Notes: a model not told the origin generated them from the sequence alone. A DNA stretch of 64,000 nt from Arsenophonus sp. aPb (GCF_029873475.1 NZ_CP123499.1:186001-250000); one strand, 5' to 3'; shown: positions 48,690-57,633, counted from the first letter of the stretch. Made by a program: numbers and translations.

Positions 48690-48750
48690 TAATATAAATA
48701 AGTTTTAAAAGTTATATAAAAAACATTATTAAAACAGAACTTGTTTTTTT

Positions 48751-48827
48751 CGGCGAGTAGCGCAGCCTGGTAGCGCAACTGGTTTGGGACCAGTGGGTCG
48801 GAGGTTCGAATCCTCTCTCGCCGACCA
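48751..48827 (+). tRNA. proM-type: tRNA-Pro (TGG)
   Basis: 77 nt, acceptor CGGCGAG / CTCGCCG, anticodon TGG, encoded CCA. Last of the cluster. Confidence 0.98.
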
Positions 48828-48834
48828 AATTTAA

Positions 48835-48866
48835 AAAAACCCTGCACACTATTGCAGGGTTTTTTC
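48835..48866 (+). terminator. tRNA cluster terminator
   Basis: Stem AAACCCTGCA / TGCAGGGTTT with a 6-nt loop, followed by a T run, just after tRNA-Pro. Confidence 0.9.
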
Positions 48867-49280
48867 TTTTGTAGCCCCAGCGTGTCACAATGGCAATCCC
48901 ACAATATTTAATCCGTGTCAGTTTTATTTTTTGTGCCCAGCATCGCGCATTCCTGCGGATGAAAGTCTCGTCATAAGCTGATCACGGCAAATCAAGTAGA
49001 GCACAACTGTTTGCGGGCGACCAAATGTCGAAATGACGTTCTCACATAATCTCAATTTTTTGAACCGCTCGGTGCGGCCCACATTCTGGTTGGTCTAGAA
49101 GCGGATTGGCTAGATATCTAGTTGTCCCTATGCCGTTGATACCCTTATATTCAGCTAAACAAATGAGTGTGGATAAATCAGTTTATATTCATTATCTGAC
49201 AATGCCGATTGCCACATTTTTATAGCGAAAAATGGCATAATTGTATTTAAAATGTTGTTTTTTTTGTATTTATAAAGGTT
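48867..49280. other. Spacer with a G+C-richer stretch; aslA/aslB absent
   Basis: No recognised gene. E. coli has the sulfatase-like genes aslB and aslA near here. From about 48890 to 49120 the base composition is visibly richer in G+C than the other spacers, and the minus strand has a 52-codon frame (49082 to 48924) that resembles nothing I know. The rest, to 49280, is AT-rich. Confidence 0.5.
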
Positions 49281-49298
49281 TGTCGTGTTTTAACAACA
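49281..49298. promoter_or_regulatory. GlrR-type box 1 (upstream, one mismatch)
   Basis: TGTC-N10-AACA, one base from the GlrR consensus TGTC-N10-GACA. It lies 32 bp, about three helical turns, upstream of box 2. Confidence 0.5.
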
Positions 49299-49312
49299 AA
49301 ATTAACTTTTAA

Positions 49313-49330
49313 TGTCTCCATAAAGAGACA
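49313..49330. promoter_or_regulatory. GlrR-type box 2 (perfect)
   Basis: TGTCTC-CATAAA-GAGACA, an exact TGTC-N10-GACA, about 230 bp upstream of the glmZ start, a normal enhancer distance for sigma-54 activators. Confidence 0.75.
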
Positions 49331-49375
49331 TCTTATTACATGAAAAATAAAGAAAAAATATAAATATTTCTATAA

Positions 49376-49393
49376 CGTCTCTAAAGAGAGACA
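49376..49393. promoter_or_regulatory. GlrR-type box 3 (one mismatch)
   Basis: CGTC-N10-GACA with extended symmetry GTCTCT-AAAG-AGAGAC. It lies 63 bp, six helical turns, after box 2, so all three boxes face the same side of the helix. Confidence 0.65.
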
Positions 49394-49437
49394 GTTTAGC
49401 AATGCGTATTGTGGGTTGTGACAATCAAAGTAAGTAA

Positions 49438-49450
49438 AATCATTTTGTTA
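49438..49450 (+). promoter_or_regulatory. Possible IHF site between the GlrR boxes and the promoter
   Basis: AATCATTTTGTTA matches the IHF consensus WATCARNNNNTTR except at one position and sits where DNA bending is needed between enhancer and sigma-54 promoter. The evidence is weak on sequence alone. Confidence 0.35.
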
Positions 49451-49531
49451 AAAGGCAATCAATGATTGATTGATGAATATCTGTTCATCAATAGGGATAA
49501 AAAGAGTGTCTTTGAATATAAAAATGATATC

Positions 49532-49547
49532 TGGCATGAATTATGCT
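49532..49547 (+). promoter_or_regulatory. Sigma-54 promoter of glmZ
   Basis: TGGCATGAATTATGCT fits TGGCAYR-N4-TTGCW with one mismatch; the -24 GG and -12 GC are intact and correctly spaced. The predicted RNA starts 12 nt after the GC, exactly at the conserved 5' end of GlmZ. Confidence 0.85.
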
Positions 49548-49558
49548 TTAGATAGAGT

Positions 49559-49757
49559 GTAGATGCTCATCCAGCTTCTTGTGATTGCGTTTCGCATCAT
49601 AAACTATAGGATGACGCAGAGCCAATTTAATGTGCCTATTGTCCACGTTATCGATGCAATAATATCCATCACCAACCGGACGCAACGTTGAGTGAGGCAC
49701 AAGCCGTCTGTAGACCTGATTGTATTTTGACACCTATCTTTTGATGGGTGTTTTTTT
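49559..49757 (+). ncRNA. glmZ: GlmZ small RNA
   Basis: GlmZ is an Hfq-dependent sRNA that activates translation of glmS (glucosamine-6-phosphate synthase); RapZ and RNase E destroy it, and its decoy GlmY protects it when glucosamine-6-phosphate is low. The 199-nt region shares with E. coli GlmZ the 5' GTAGATGCTCAT, ATGACGCAGAGCC, CAACGTTGAGTGA, AGACCTG and TTTTGACACC blocks in order. It ends in a terminator with stem CACCTATC / GATGGGTG, TTTT loop and seven T (49731-49757). It lies upstream of hemY, as in E. coli. A 61-codon frame on the opposite strand is a shadow. Confidence 0.94.
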
Positions 49758-49786
49758 ATTATTTAACAAAGCTAAAATTCTATCCA

Positions 49787-49826
49787 ATGGGAATCATTGA
49801 ATGGGATCATTGAATGGGATCATTGA
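49787..49826. repeat. 13-bp tandem repeat, three copies
   Basis: ATGGGATCATTGA occurs twice exactly (49801-49813, 49814-49826) after a copy with one extra A (49787-49800). It lies between glmZ and the end of hemY. No function is evident; slippage origin is likely. Confidence 0.85.
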
Positions 49827-49881
49827 TGCCATTTAATTTAGATAGCTTTATGTCAAAAATGTCAAATTAATCGATGAAAGT

Positions 49882-49905
49882 AAAAAGCCCCTGAAAGTTA
49901 GAGGC
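49882..49905 (-). terminator. hem operon terminator
   Basis: On the minus strand GCCTCT pairs with AGGGGC across a 7-nt loop, followed by TTTTTA, 30 bp past the hemY stop. Confidence 0.7.
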
Positions 49906-49935
49906 GAGGTCAAAACAATACAGAAGAGATAGCTA

Positions 49936-51129
49936 TCAATTTACATGCTTTAATGAAAAAAGTAAGCCATGTTGGCGAATTTGTGCAGCTTCTTCAGCTT
50001 TATGTTGTTTATCTAAAGCATCAGCAAGCCAAGCAAAGTCGTGAGCATCAGGGCGTTGTGCTAAAGCAGACTTAAGGTATTTTTCCGCTTCTTGCCATTC
50101 AGCATGCTGTAATGCAAGTTGACCTAACGTACTATTTAGTAAGGGAGTGGCACCATTTGACTGTTTTATTAGATTGTGCAGGATTTTATTCATTGCTTTG
50201 CTATCGCTGATTTGTAAACGAGGGACCAGCAATAAAAGATGTTCATCATATTGCTGTTTTAGTCCATCAGTAATAATTTTTTCAGCTGCTTCACTATCGT
50301 CACATTCAATAAGGCGAGCAGCCACGATCGATTGTAGTACCGGATCATGACGTATTTTACGTCCTTGAGACCGCCACCAATCTTTTAGATTTTCGCTGCC
50401 ACCTTCAGCCGTATATTGATTAATCAAACCTTTATAGGCATCTTTGCGTAATTTATCGATCTCTTCTGCACTATATAACTTTTCTTTTTGCATAATAGGC
50501 AAAAGTTCAATAAGCGCTTGATAAGCCCCGGACCGCTGATAGGCTTGTTCTGCCATTCTTAAGACTTCAGGGTGGCGCGGTGCCTGATCCAGTAATTTGT
50601 CGACACCGTGACGTGCTGCGTAAATTTTATCTTCGGCAAGTTGTATACGGACGCGCGTAATATCAACAGGAAGTTGATGATTGCCCGCGACTTCAGCTGC
50701 GCGCTCAAGGTACTGATTGGTACGATATTCATCGCCGCGTTGTTGAGCAGCTTCGGCTGCCAGTAGATAGTTTACAACGGGTTGTTCTGCATAGTCAGCA
50801 TGACGTGTCAGTAGTTTTTCAACTTGTGAAAAATCACCTTCCACTAATTTTAGTAATGCTTTTTGCGTTTGATTATGTGCTTTATGATATTTACGGCCTT
50901 TTAGCCAATTATGGGTAAATGATGTCGTGCCACGAATACGACGATAGCACCAGCCAAGAAAACAGAAGATAAATTGTAAAATAATAAAACAAATGATTAA
51001 ACCGGTTACACTGGTTTCAATATCGTAGTTGTTGGTTTGAATTAGTACATAACCTTGGTGCCCTGCGACAATGGGACCAATAATAATGCCAGCAATCAGT
51101 ACAATAAAAAGGATCAGTACTTTTATCAT
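49936..51129 (-). CDS. hemY: HemY, inner-membrane TPR protein of the hem operon
   Basis: HemY of enteric bacteria is an inner-membrane protein of uncertain role linked to heme synthesis; it is not the Bacillus protoporphyrinogen oxidase of the same name. The 397-residue protein has two N-terminal membrane segments (about residues 3-23 and 41-62), then a cytoplasmic region of TPR-like helices, with recognisable repeats near 90-200 and 330-390. Its start overlaps the hemX stop by 4 nt. It is the last gene of hemCDXY. Confidence 0.93.
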   Translation of the reverse strand: MIKVLILFIVLIAGIIIGPIVAGHQGYVLIQTNNYDIETSVTGLIICFIILQFIFCFLGWCYRRIRGTTSFTHNWLKGRKYHKAHNQTQKALLKLVEGDFSQVEKLLTRHADYAEQPVVNYLLAAEAAQQRGDEYRTNQYLERAAEVAGNHQLPVDITRVRIQLAEDKIYAARHGVDKLLDQAPRHPEVLRMAEQAYQRSGAYQALIELLPIMQKEKLYSAEEIDKLRKDAYKGLINQYTAEGGSENLKDWWRSQGRKIRHDPVLQSIVAARLIECDDSEAAEKIITDGLKQQYDEHLLLLVPRLQISDSKAMNKILHNLIKQSNGATPLLNSTLGQLALQHAEWQEAEKYLKSALAQRPDAHDFAWLADALDKQHKAEEAAQIRQHGLLFSLKHVN

Positions 51130-52370
51130 GCAGTTCTCTCCTGCGCGGTTTTATTGCATGGCTTCACCGCCTCTTCTGTTGGTGTAGGGGGCACTATTTT
51201 TATGTCTTGATTTTTTTTCTTTTCATTGGTTGGTTGAGTTTTATGCGGTATCGGTGTTGCAGAAGAAGGGATTTGTCCTTGAATACGTTTTTGTAACGCT
51301 TTATCGAGCAGTAATAAACTTTTTAATTCGCCAGGAATATCCATCGTAATAGGTTGTTCAATTAGCTTATCAACTTCGGTAAGGAAGGCTTTTGTTGCTG
51401 CGTCGTTGGTATTGAAGTAGATCCGGATCCAAGTTGAAACTTGCTCTAAAGATTGTTTGTAAATTTGCTCTTGATAACGAGGTACGGCTTGGGCGGCAAT
51501 CAGTAGTTGTGCTCGAATATTAGCGCGTAGGTAAATATCCTGATTAGGGGCAAGTAAAGGAGTCTCATGAGAATCTCTACGACGAATGGTAATAAAATTT
51601 TTACTAAAACTTTTCCAACTTTGGCTAAGATTTTGTTTCCAATCAGTAATATTGTCGGAAAGTTCGGTACTATCTTCATCCATGGGTTTACCATCCGGGG
51701 CACTATCATTTATGCGTAAATTATCGATATCACTGCTCAACTGATTAAGTCTTAAAATTATTCCGTCATAATCAATTTGGGTAATGGCTGATAGCGCACT
51801 GATATCACTGTTAATCGTTTTTCGGATCTCAATTAAATTAGGATCATTCATTTCTGCTAGGCTTGAATCAGCACTTTTTAATAAGGCAATTGCCGTAACG
51901 GGATCATAGTCATTCCAAAGTTTTCGGCCAGCCATTTTGGCCAAGAAATCAGCTTGGGCAAGTAACCAGCGTTTTACATCTGTACTTGAAAGCGTTGTGA
52001 TTTGTGCTTGTAATTCTTCAACCCGCTGTTCAAGTTGTTGCTCATATTCTTTCTTATCTAACTGGGTAATACGCTGAGATTCAGCTAATTGGTTAATTTG
52101 CTGTTTTTCTGTTTCTTGTTGACGTAGTAGTTCACTTATTTGTTGTTGTAGTTCGCTGCTTTCATTGACTATTTGTTGATGCTTTAGATTAAGATAATAA
52201 TAGAAACAACCACCCAGTATGATAATAAGTACGATAGTAATTATACTAGCAAACAGACCAGAACGCTTTTGCCTATAAGAGGTACCATTTTTGGCTGTAG
52301 ATTGCGTTGCTGTTGTTGAGGCATTTGATGTGTTTTCATTTGCCGCATTTGGTTTATTCTGTTCCGTCAT
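51126..52370 (-). CDS. hemX: HemX, membrane-anchored coiled-coil protein of the hem operon
   Basis: HemX is annotated in some databases as a uroporphyrin-III C-methyltransferase, but it lacks the SAM-binding motifs of that enzyme and its function is not settled. The 414-residue protein has a polar Asn/Thr/Ser-rich N-terminus, one membrane segment at about residues 39-60 and a Gln/Glu-rich coiled coil at about 66-130, followed by a helical domain and a low-complexity C-terminal tail. It sits between hemD (21 bp upstream) and hemY (4-nt overlap). Confidence 0.93.
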   Translation of the reverse strand: MTEQNKPNAANENTSNASTTATQSTAKNGTSYRQKRSGLFASIITIVLIIILGGCFYYYLNLKHQQIVNESSELQQQISELLRQQETEKQQINQLAESQRITQLDKKEYEQQLEQRVEELQAQITTLSSTDVKRWLLAQADFLAKMAGRKLWNDYDPVTAIALLKSADSSLAEMNDPNLIEIRKTINSDISALSAITQIDYDGIILRLNQLSSDIDNLRINDSAPDGKPMDEDSTELSDNITDWKQNLSQSWKSFSKNFITIRRRDSHETPLLAPNQDIYLRANIRAQLLIAAQAVPRYQEQIYKQSLEQVSTWIRIYFNTNDAATKAFLTEVDKLIEQPITMDIPGELKSLLLLDKALQKRIQGQIPSSATPIPHKTQPTNEKKKNQDIKIVPPTPTEEAVKPCNKTAQERTA

Positions 52371-52391
52371 AATTAATATCTCAATATCGGT

Positions 52392-53129
52392 TTATATTAA
52401 TGCCTGAATTAAAGCATCATTATTAGCACTTTTGGCTACTTTTACTGATTGCCATCCTAATTGGTAAGCAGTACTAGCCAAACGTTCACTGACAACAATT
52501 AAATGGCGAGAAAGAAACCAAGGTTTAACATCATCTGTAATTAAGTTAAATAATAAATGCAACATTTCGCCACTGGTAACAATAATTGTTCTAATATTTG
52601 CCTGTTGCCATTGCAACTGTAAAATTTGTCGATCATATTTTATTGGTTGACGTTGATAACACTCACAATAATCAATATGGCTTCCGCGCGATTTTAATGT
52701 GGTGGCGAGTAGTTCACGTCCACCGTTACCCCGCAATAACAAAGATTTTTTGCCTAATAGTGATTGTAAACCAGGTAATTCAAGTAATGTTTCACTCGTT
52801 TCACCTTCTTGAGATAGTTGAATAGGCAAATTAGTTAATTGGTGAAAAGCGGATGCTGTTGAGTGCCCTATACCATAATAGGATAGCGTATCAGGCCATT
52901 TTCGTCCTGTTAAATGAAGAGCTGAATTAGCATGCCAAACTGCGTTTGGCGATAAGAAAAAAACCCGATCACCGTTAGTTAGCTTGGCTAATTTAGTCGG
53001 TAGAAGGGCCAGTTCATTACCGGGTATAATTTTAATCAGTGGGGCATGAAAGGCCTTTTTTCCTAATGACCTAATACGTTGAACAAGTTTTTCACCGCTG
53101 GGGTTTGGTCTGGTGACCAATATACTCAT
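52392..53129 (-). CDS. hemD: Uroporphyrinogen-III synthase
   Basis: HemD closes hydroxymethylbilane with inversion of ring D to uroporphyrinogen III, the branch point of heme and siroheme synthesis. The 245-residue protein begins with the family pattern ILVTRPNPSGEKLVQRI and contains FLSPNAVWHA and LLLRGNGGRELLA (near residues 129-141). HemD sequences vary widely; here, position and length confirm it. Its start overlaps the hemC stop by 4 nt, so product and substrate enzymes are coupled. Confidence 0.95.
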   Translation of the reverse strand: MSILVTRPNPSGEKLVQRIRSLGKKAFHAPLIKIIPGNELALLPTKLAKLTNGDRVFFLSPNAVWHANSALHLTGRKWPDTLSYYGIGHSTASAFHQLTNLPIQLSQEGETSETLLELPGLQSLLGKKSLLLRGNGGRELLATTLKSRGSHIDYCECYQRQPIKYDRQILQLQWQQANIRTIIVTSGEMLHLLFNLITDDVKPWFLSRHLIVVSERLASTAYQLGWQSVKVAKSANNDALIQALI

Positions 53130-54067
53130 CGAGAAAATGCTCCTGGGAAAATTTTGTTAAGAATTTGTTTGGCGCCATTATTGAGTAACTCTTCAGCAAG
53201 TTCAATACTCATTTGTTGAGTATCTTCAGGCCTAAAAGATCTTTCTGCACGAATAATTTGACTACCATCGGGCGTACCAACCAGTGCTCTAAGCCAAATT
53301 TGTTTATTTTGCCAAATAGCATAGCAACCTATTGGGACTTGGCAGCCACCTTGCAATCGATTATTGACGGTTCGTTCTGCTTGAATACAGATAGCCGTAT
53401 CATGATGATGTAACGGCGCTAAAAAATGTTGTGTATGGTGGTCATCAAGACGGCATTCAATACCAATTGCGCCTTGGCCAACAGCAGGTAATGAGTGCTC
53501 TGGTGGCAGAGGCATACGTATCCGTGTTTCTAAATTAAGACGTTTTAGACCAGCCACAGCGAGAATAATACCATCATATTCCCCATTGTCTAATTTACTC
53601 AGCCGTGTTCCCACATTACCACGCAGATCTTGAATAACTAAGTGGGGATAAGTATGACGTAGCTGGCATTGGCGACGTAGGCTTGATGTTCCAATAATAC
53701 TCCCAGCTGGAAGCGTAGCAAGGGAATCATACTGATTGGATACAAAAGCATCACGAGGATCCCCTCGCTGGCAAATAGCCATTAATCCTAAGTTATTAGG
53801 AAAGGTAGCGGGAATATCTTTTATGGAATGAACAGCAATATCCGCTCGATTTTCTAGTAGTGCATTTTCTAATTCTTTGACAAAAAGCCCTTTGCCACCA
53901 ATTTTAGCCAGGGGAGTATCAAGTAGGATATCACCCTGAGTACTCATGGGAATAAGTTCGATCGTTAGTGTTGGATGATGTTTTTCTAGTTGTGTTTTTA
54001 CGAAAATCGCTTGCCACATTGCTAATGGACTTTTCCTTGTTGCGATACGCAGTGTTTGTATTGACAT
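53126..54067 (-). CDS. hemC: Porphobilinogen deaminase (hydroxymethylbilane synthase)
   Basis: HemC joins four porphobilinogens into hydroxymethylbilane on a dipyrromethane cofactor attached to a cysteine. The cofactor cysteine is C242 (GGCQVPIG), the same number as in E. coli. Other motifs are TRKSPLAMWQA at residues 10-20, the catalytic aspartate in HSIKDIP near 80-86 and GTSSLRRQ near 126. 313 residues, full length. First gene of hemCDXY, divergent from cyaA. Confidence 0.97.
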   Translation of the reverse strand: MSIQTLRIATRKSPLAMWQAIFVKTQLEKHHPTLTIELIPMSTQGDILLDTPLAKIGGKGLFVKELENALLENRADIAVHSIKDIPATFPNNLGLMAICQRGDPRDAFVSNQYDSLATLPAGSIIGTSSLRRQCQLRHTYPHLVIQDLRGNVGTRLSKLDNGEYDGIILAVAGLKRLNLETRIRMPLPPEHSLPAVGQGAIGIECRLDDHHTQHFLAPLHHHDTAICIQAERTVNNRLQGGCQVPIGCYAIWQNKQIWLRALVGTPDGSQIIRAERSFRPEDTQQMSIELAEELLNNGAKQILNKIFPGAFSR

Positions 54068-54494
54068 GTTTTTATTTTTCTTAGGTAGTTAGATTATGAG
54101 TGAATTATAAAGGAAAGGTAGCCAGTTTTAACATTTTGGTAAGTTTTTTTCCAGTTATAGCTGAGCACTTAATAAATATAGCTAATGTATAGTACAGCTT
54201 GTAGACAGTAAAAAGGAGGGTTACAATGGCGGCAAAATGATTTTTTGTTATTGAATGTAAGCAAATAAAAACATATTTAATTAAATTTTTTATATTTATC
54301 TGAATATTTATCATGGGAAATAGTTATAAAAAATTTAATAAGAAAATTTAACTAATTGTTTTCTTTTTTTATATGGATCATCTATTTGAAATTCTTAGAA
54401 ACGAAAAAAATTTTTTATGTAAAAGAATGGAAAGCATTTAGTGTGAAAAATAAACAGTTGACGTAGAGGTAATGTACTTTACGCTTTGGGTACA
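54068..54494. other. hemC-cyaA divergent spacer
   Basis: About 430 bp of AT-rich DNA with no convincing gene; a 69-codon minus-strand frame is low-complexity and rejected. A -35-like TTGACG (54458-54463) with TACGCT 16 bp on could be a cyaA promoter, near the CRP site. Confidence 0.5.
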
Positions 54495-54516
54495 AAATGT
54501 TAAATTGATCACGTTT
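54495..54516. promoter_or_regulatory. CRP site in the cyaA promoter
   Basis: AAATGTTAAATTGATCACGTTT keeps the TGT...GATCACG core of the CRP consensus and the wording of the E. coli cyaA P2 site. There cAMP-CRP represses cyaA, a negative feedback on cAMP synthesis; the same is inferred here. Confidence 0.8.
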
Positions 54517-54624
54517 CTAGCAACCTATTCCAAAAGCTTATCGCTGTTATCGTTCCCTAATAATAAAGGAACCAATGACTGAGTTAAGGTTATTCATTTT
54601 TTAAAATTAATTCAGGCAAAACTT

Positions 54625-57192
54625 TTGTATCTTTATATTGAGACACTGAAGCAAAGATTGGATGCGATCAATCAATTACGACTGGAACGAGCATCATCTT
54701 CTATGAATGAAGCGTTCAAGCATGTATATGGATTGCTACCAGTTTTATTAAATTATCATCATCCTATGTTACCTGGTTATATTGAAGGTAATGTACCTAC
54801 TGGTGTCTGTTTTTTTGCGCCTGATACTCAACAAATTAATTGGTTAAAGCAGTTTGAGGCATATCTCTTTTGTGAACTACCTTCACAACAAACTAATGGT
54901 GAATTACCTATTACAGGTATTTATTCCATGGGAAGTACATCATCAATCGGGCAAAGTGATGTTTCTGATTTGGATATTTGGGTATGTCATCAATCGTGGT
55001 TAGATCAAGAAGAAAGACTACTTTTACAAAAAAAATGCACATTAATTGAGCAATGGGCATCCTCGCTTGGTATAGATGTTACTTTCTTTTTAATTGATGA
55101 AAATCGTTTTCGCCACCATACGAGTGGTAGCCTAAGTGGCGAAGATTGCGGAACGACACAACATATATTACTGTTGGATGAATTTTATCGTACAGCGGTT
55201 CGTATGGCTGGGAAACGTTTACTATGGATGATGGTACCGGCAGAAGAAGAAACCAATTACGATGAATATGTTTTATTGTTGTATGCACGAGGAGTCTTAA
55301 CCCCAAATGAATGGTTAGATTTAGGTGGCTTAGGCGAATTATCAGCTGAAGAGTATTTTGGTGCAAGTTTATGGCAACTGTATAAAAGTGTTGATTCTCC
55401 TTATAAAGCTGTGCTGAAAAGTATTTTACTTGAAGCTTATTCCTGGGATTATCCGTGTGGTATGTTGCTTGCAATGGAATTTAAGAAACACTTGCATGCA
55501 GGAGAAATTGTTTCTTATGGCCTAGATGCCTATTGTTTAATGTTAGAACGTGTTACGCGTTATTTGATAGAAATCGGTGATTTTAAGCGTCTTGATTTGA
55601 TTCGTCGCTGTTTTTACCTCAAAGTTTGTGAAAAATTGTCGGGTGAAAACAATAACTCTGCGAGTGATGGTTGGCGAAGGCATGTATTATCACAGCTTGT
55701 TACTTCATGGGATTGGAGTACAGAGCGATTAAATATCCTCGACAAGCGAAATTATTGGAAAATAGAGCAGGTTCGAGATGCGCATAATGAATTACTTGAT
55801 ACCATGATGCAAAGTTATCGTAACCTTATTCGCTTTGCACGTCGTAATAATTTACGAGTGAGTGCAAGTCCACAAGATATTGGCGTGTTGACGCGGAAGT
55901 TGTATGCAGCCTTTGAAGTATTACCAGGCAAAGTCACTTTGGTTAATCCGCAAATTTCGCCAGATTTATCTGAGAGTCATCTCACTTTTATTTATGTTCC
56001 TGCCGGGCGCGCGAATCGCAGTGGTTGGTACTTATATAATAAGGCGCCGACGATAGATTCTATCATTGGACATCAACCGTTAGAATATAACCGTTATCTT
56101 AGTAAATTAGTGGCCTGGACTTACTTTAATGGTTTATTGACAGAACAATCTCATATTTATATTCATAACGGTGGATCACAATGTGATGAAAATAAATTAC
56201 ATCAATTTGTTAATGATATAACCACAAATTTCCCTACTCGCTTACAGGCTCCCACACCAAAAGCTTTATATAGCCCCTGTGAAATTCGCCACTTAGCCAT
56301 TATTGTTAATTTAGAGAAAGATCCGACAGCGGTGTTTTCTGATCAAATAATCCATTTTGATTTACGTAAATTAGACATATTAAGTTTTGGTGATCCACCA
56401 CAATGCTTAGTCAGCAGTATTGATCTACTGTATCGCAACTCTTGGAATGAGGTGAGAACACTACATTTCTCCGGTGAGCAATCTATGTTGGAAGCATTAA
56501 AAACTATTTTGGGCAAAATGCATCAAGATGCTGAGCTACCAGATGTGGTTGAAGTTTTTTGTTATAGCCAACATATGCGAGGGTTGATTGGTACACGTGT
56601 TCAACAGCTGGTTTCAGAATGTATTGAACTCCGTCTCTCAAGCAGTTGCAATGACTCGGGGCGTTTCAAGGCATTACGTATTGCAGGTCAAACCTGGGGA
56701 TTATTTTTTGAGCGGTTGAATGTTTCAGTGCAGAAATTGGAAAATGCGGTCGAATTTTATGGTGCAATTTCTAATAATAAATTACATGGTTTACCGATAA
56801 AATTGAATGTCAAAGAAACTTATCATCTACCTTTAGTTGTTGATGGTTATGCCAGTGAAGGGATTGTACAATTCTTTTTTGAGGATACAGAAGATAATCA
56901 TGGTTTTAATATCTATATTTTAGATGAAAAAAATCGGGTAGAAATTTATTCACATTGTGAAGGAAATAAAGAAGAACTTGTTAGGGATGTAAGCCGTTTT
57001 TACTCATCATCACATTATCGTTCTACCTACCGTACAAATTTAGTCAATTTTAATTTACCGCAATTTTACCAGATAATAAAAGTAGAAGATAAAAATCAAG
57101 TCATTCCTTATTTGTCTGGCTCATTTTCTAATTCACAGTTCAATGAAAATGTCTGTCGTGAAGAATCAGGCGTTAGTTTTTATATACATTAA
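54625..57192 (+). CDS. cyaA: Class I adenylate cyclase
   Basis: CyaA makes cAMP from ATP and is stimulated by phosphorylated EIIA-Glc. The 855-residue protein is close to E. coli CyaA (848). The N-terminal catalytic half contains GSTSSIGQSDVSDLDIWVC near residue 107, with the catalytic aspartates; the C-terminal half is regulatory. The start is TTG 54625, as in E. coli, where the weak UUG keeps synthesis low; MYLYIETLKQRLDAIN is the shared N-terminus. The C-terminal tail after about residue 835 is not conserved. Confidence 0.97.
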   Translation: MYLYIETLKQRLDAINQLRLERASSSMNEAFKHVYGLLPVLLNYHHPMLPGYIEGNVPTGVCFFAPDTQQINWLKQFEAYLFCELPSQQTNGELPITGIYSMGSTSSIGQSDVSDLDIWVCHQSWLDQEERLLLQKKCTLIEQWASSLGIDVTFFLIDENRFRHHTSGSLSGEDCGTTQHILLLDEFYRTAVRMAGKRLLWMMVPAEEETNYDEYVLLLYARGVLTPNEWLDLGGLGELSAEEYFGASLWQLYKSVDSPYKAVLKSILLEAYSWDYPCGMLLAMEFKKHLHAGEIVSYGLDAYCLMLERVTRYLIEIGDFKRLDLIRRCFYLKVCEKLSGENNNSASDGWRRHVLSQLVTSWDWSTERLNILDKRNYWKIEQVRDAHNELLDTMMQSYRNLIRFARRNNLRVSASPQDIGVLTRKLYAAFEVLPGKVTLVNPQISPDLSESHLTFIYVPAGRANRSGWYLYNKAPTIDSIIGHQPLEYNRYLSKLVAWTYFNGLLTEQSHIYIHNGGSQCDENKLHQFVNDITTNFPTRLQAPTPKALYSPCEIRHLAIIVNLEKDPTAVFSDQIIHFDLRKLDILSFGDPPQCLVSSIDLLYRNSWNEVRTLHFSGEQSMLEALKTILGKMHQDAELPDVVEVFCYSQHMRGLIGTRVQQLVSECIELRLSSSCNDSGRFKALRIAGQTWGLFFERLNVSVQKLENAVEFYGAISNNKLHGLPIKLNVKETYHLPLVVDGYASEGIVQFFFEDTEDNHGFNIYILDEKNRVEIYSHCEGNKEELVRDVSRFYSSSHYRSTYRTNLVNFNLPQFYQIIKVEDKNQVIPYLSGSFSNSQFNENVCREESGVSFYIH

Positions 57193-57224
57193 TAATAAAG
57201 AATGATATTTGTTTTTTTTAGTTG

Positions 57225-57554
57225 TTAGAGATCAAATGAAAATGGTTCACCACTTTGTTCACTAATCGCATAGGCTAATATTTGGATAAAATTTTTATTG
57301 CTGCGAGCACAATACCAATTGTCTGTCTTATAATTAAAGTGGTAACCCCCTGAGCGCGTAGCTAGCCATATTTGATGGAGTGGTTCTTGGCGGTTGATAA
57401 TAATTTTACTGTCATTTTCGAAGCTTAGCGTCATAATACCGCTATGGGTTTCGCAATCGATATCATTATTACCATCATATTGATCAAGTTGTTCTTCTAT
57501 TCTATCCATCAATTTATCAACCAATTGATGAAATTCTGTGTCTGTCATCTTCAA
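57225..57554 (-). CDS. cyaY: Frataxin-like iron-binding protein CyaY
   Basis: CyaY is the bacterial frataxin, which binds iron through an acidic ridge and tunes Fe-S cluster assembly by IscS-IscU. The 109-residue protein has the acidic first helix (MTDTEFHQLVDKLMDRIEEQLDQY region) and the beta-sheet signature ETHSGIMTLSFE and IIINRQEPLHQIWLAT, followed by the GGYHFNY strand. It is convergent with cyaA and divergent from lptM, as in E. coli. Confidence 0.96.
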   Translation of the reverse strand: MKMTDTEFHQLVDKLMDRIEEQLDQYDGNNDIDCETHSGIMTLSFENDSKIIINRQEPLHQIWLATRSGGYHFNYKTDNWYCARSNKNFIQILAYAISEQSGEPFSFDL

Positions 57555-57633
57555 TTTCCTATTTGCTTTTTTGTGCCTAACTGCGATTATAGATTATAAA
57601 GGATAATGATTTAAGAATGCAGACTTTAACATA

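Noticed and set aside
48668..48904. 78-codon minus-strand frame across the tRNA-Leu and tRNA-Pro genes
   Set aside because: It is the reverse complement of tRNA genes and their terminator, not a protein.
49548..49733. 61-codon minus-strand frame that looks protein-like
   Set aside because: It is exactly antisense to GlmZ; the conservation seen there belongs to the small RNA, and the frame begins with a weak GTG in the terminator.
54105..54314. 69-codon minus-strand frame between hemC and cyaA
   Set aside because: Low-complexity, rich in Ile, Lys and Leu from AT-rich DNA, with no ribosome site and no recognised motif.
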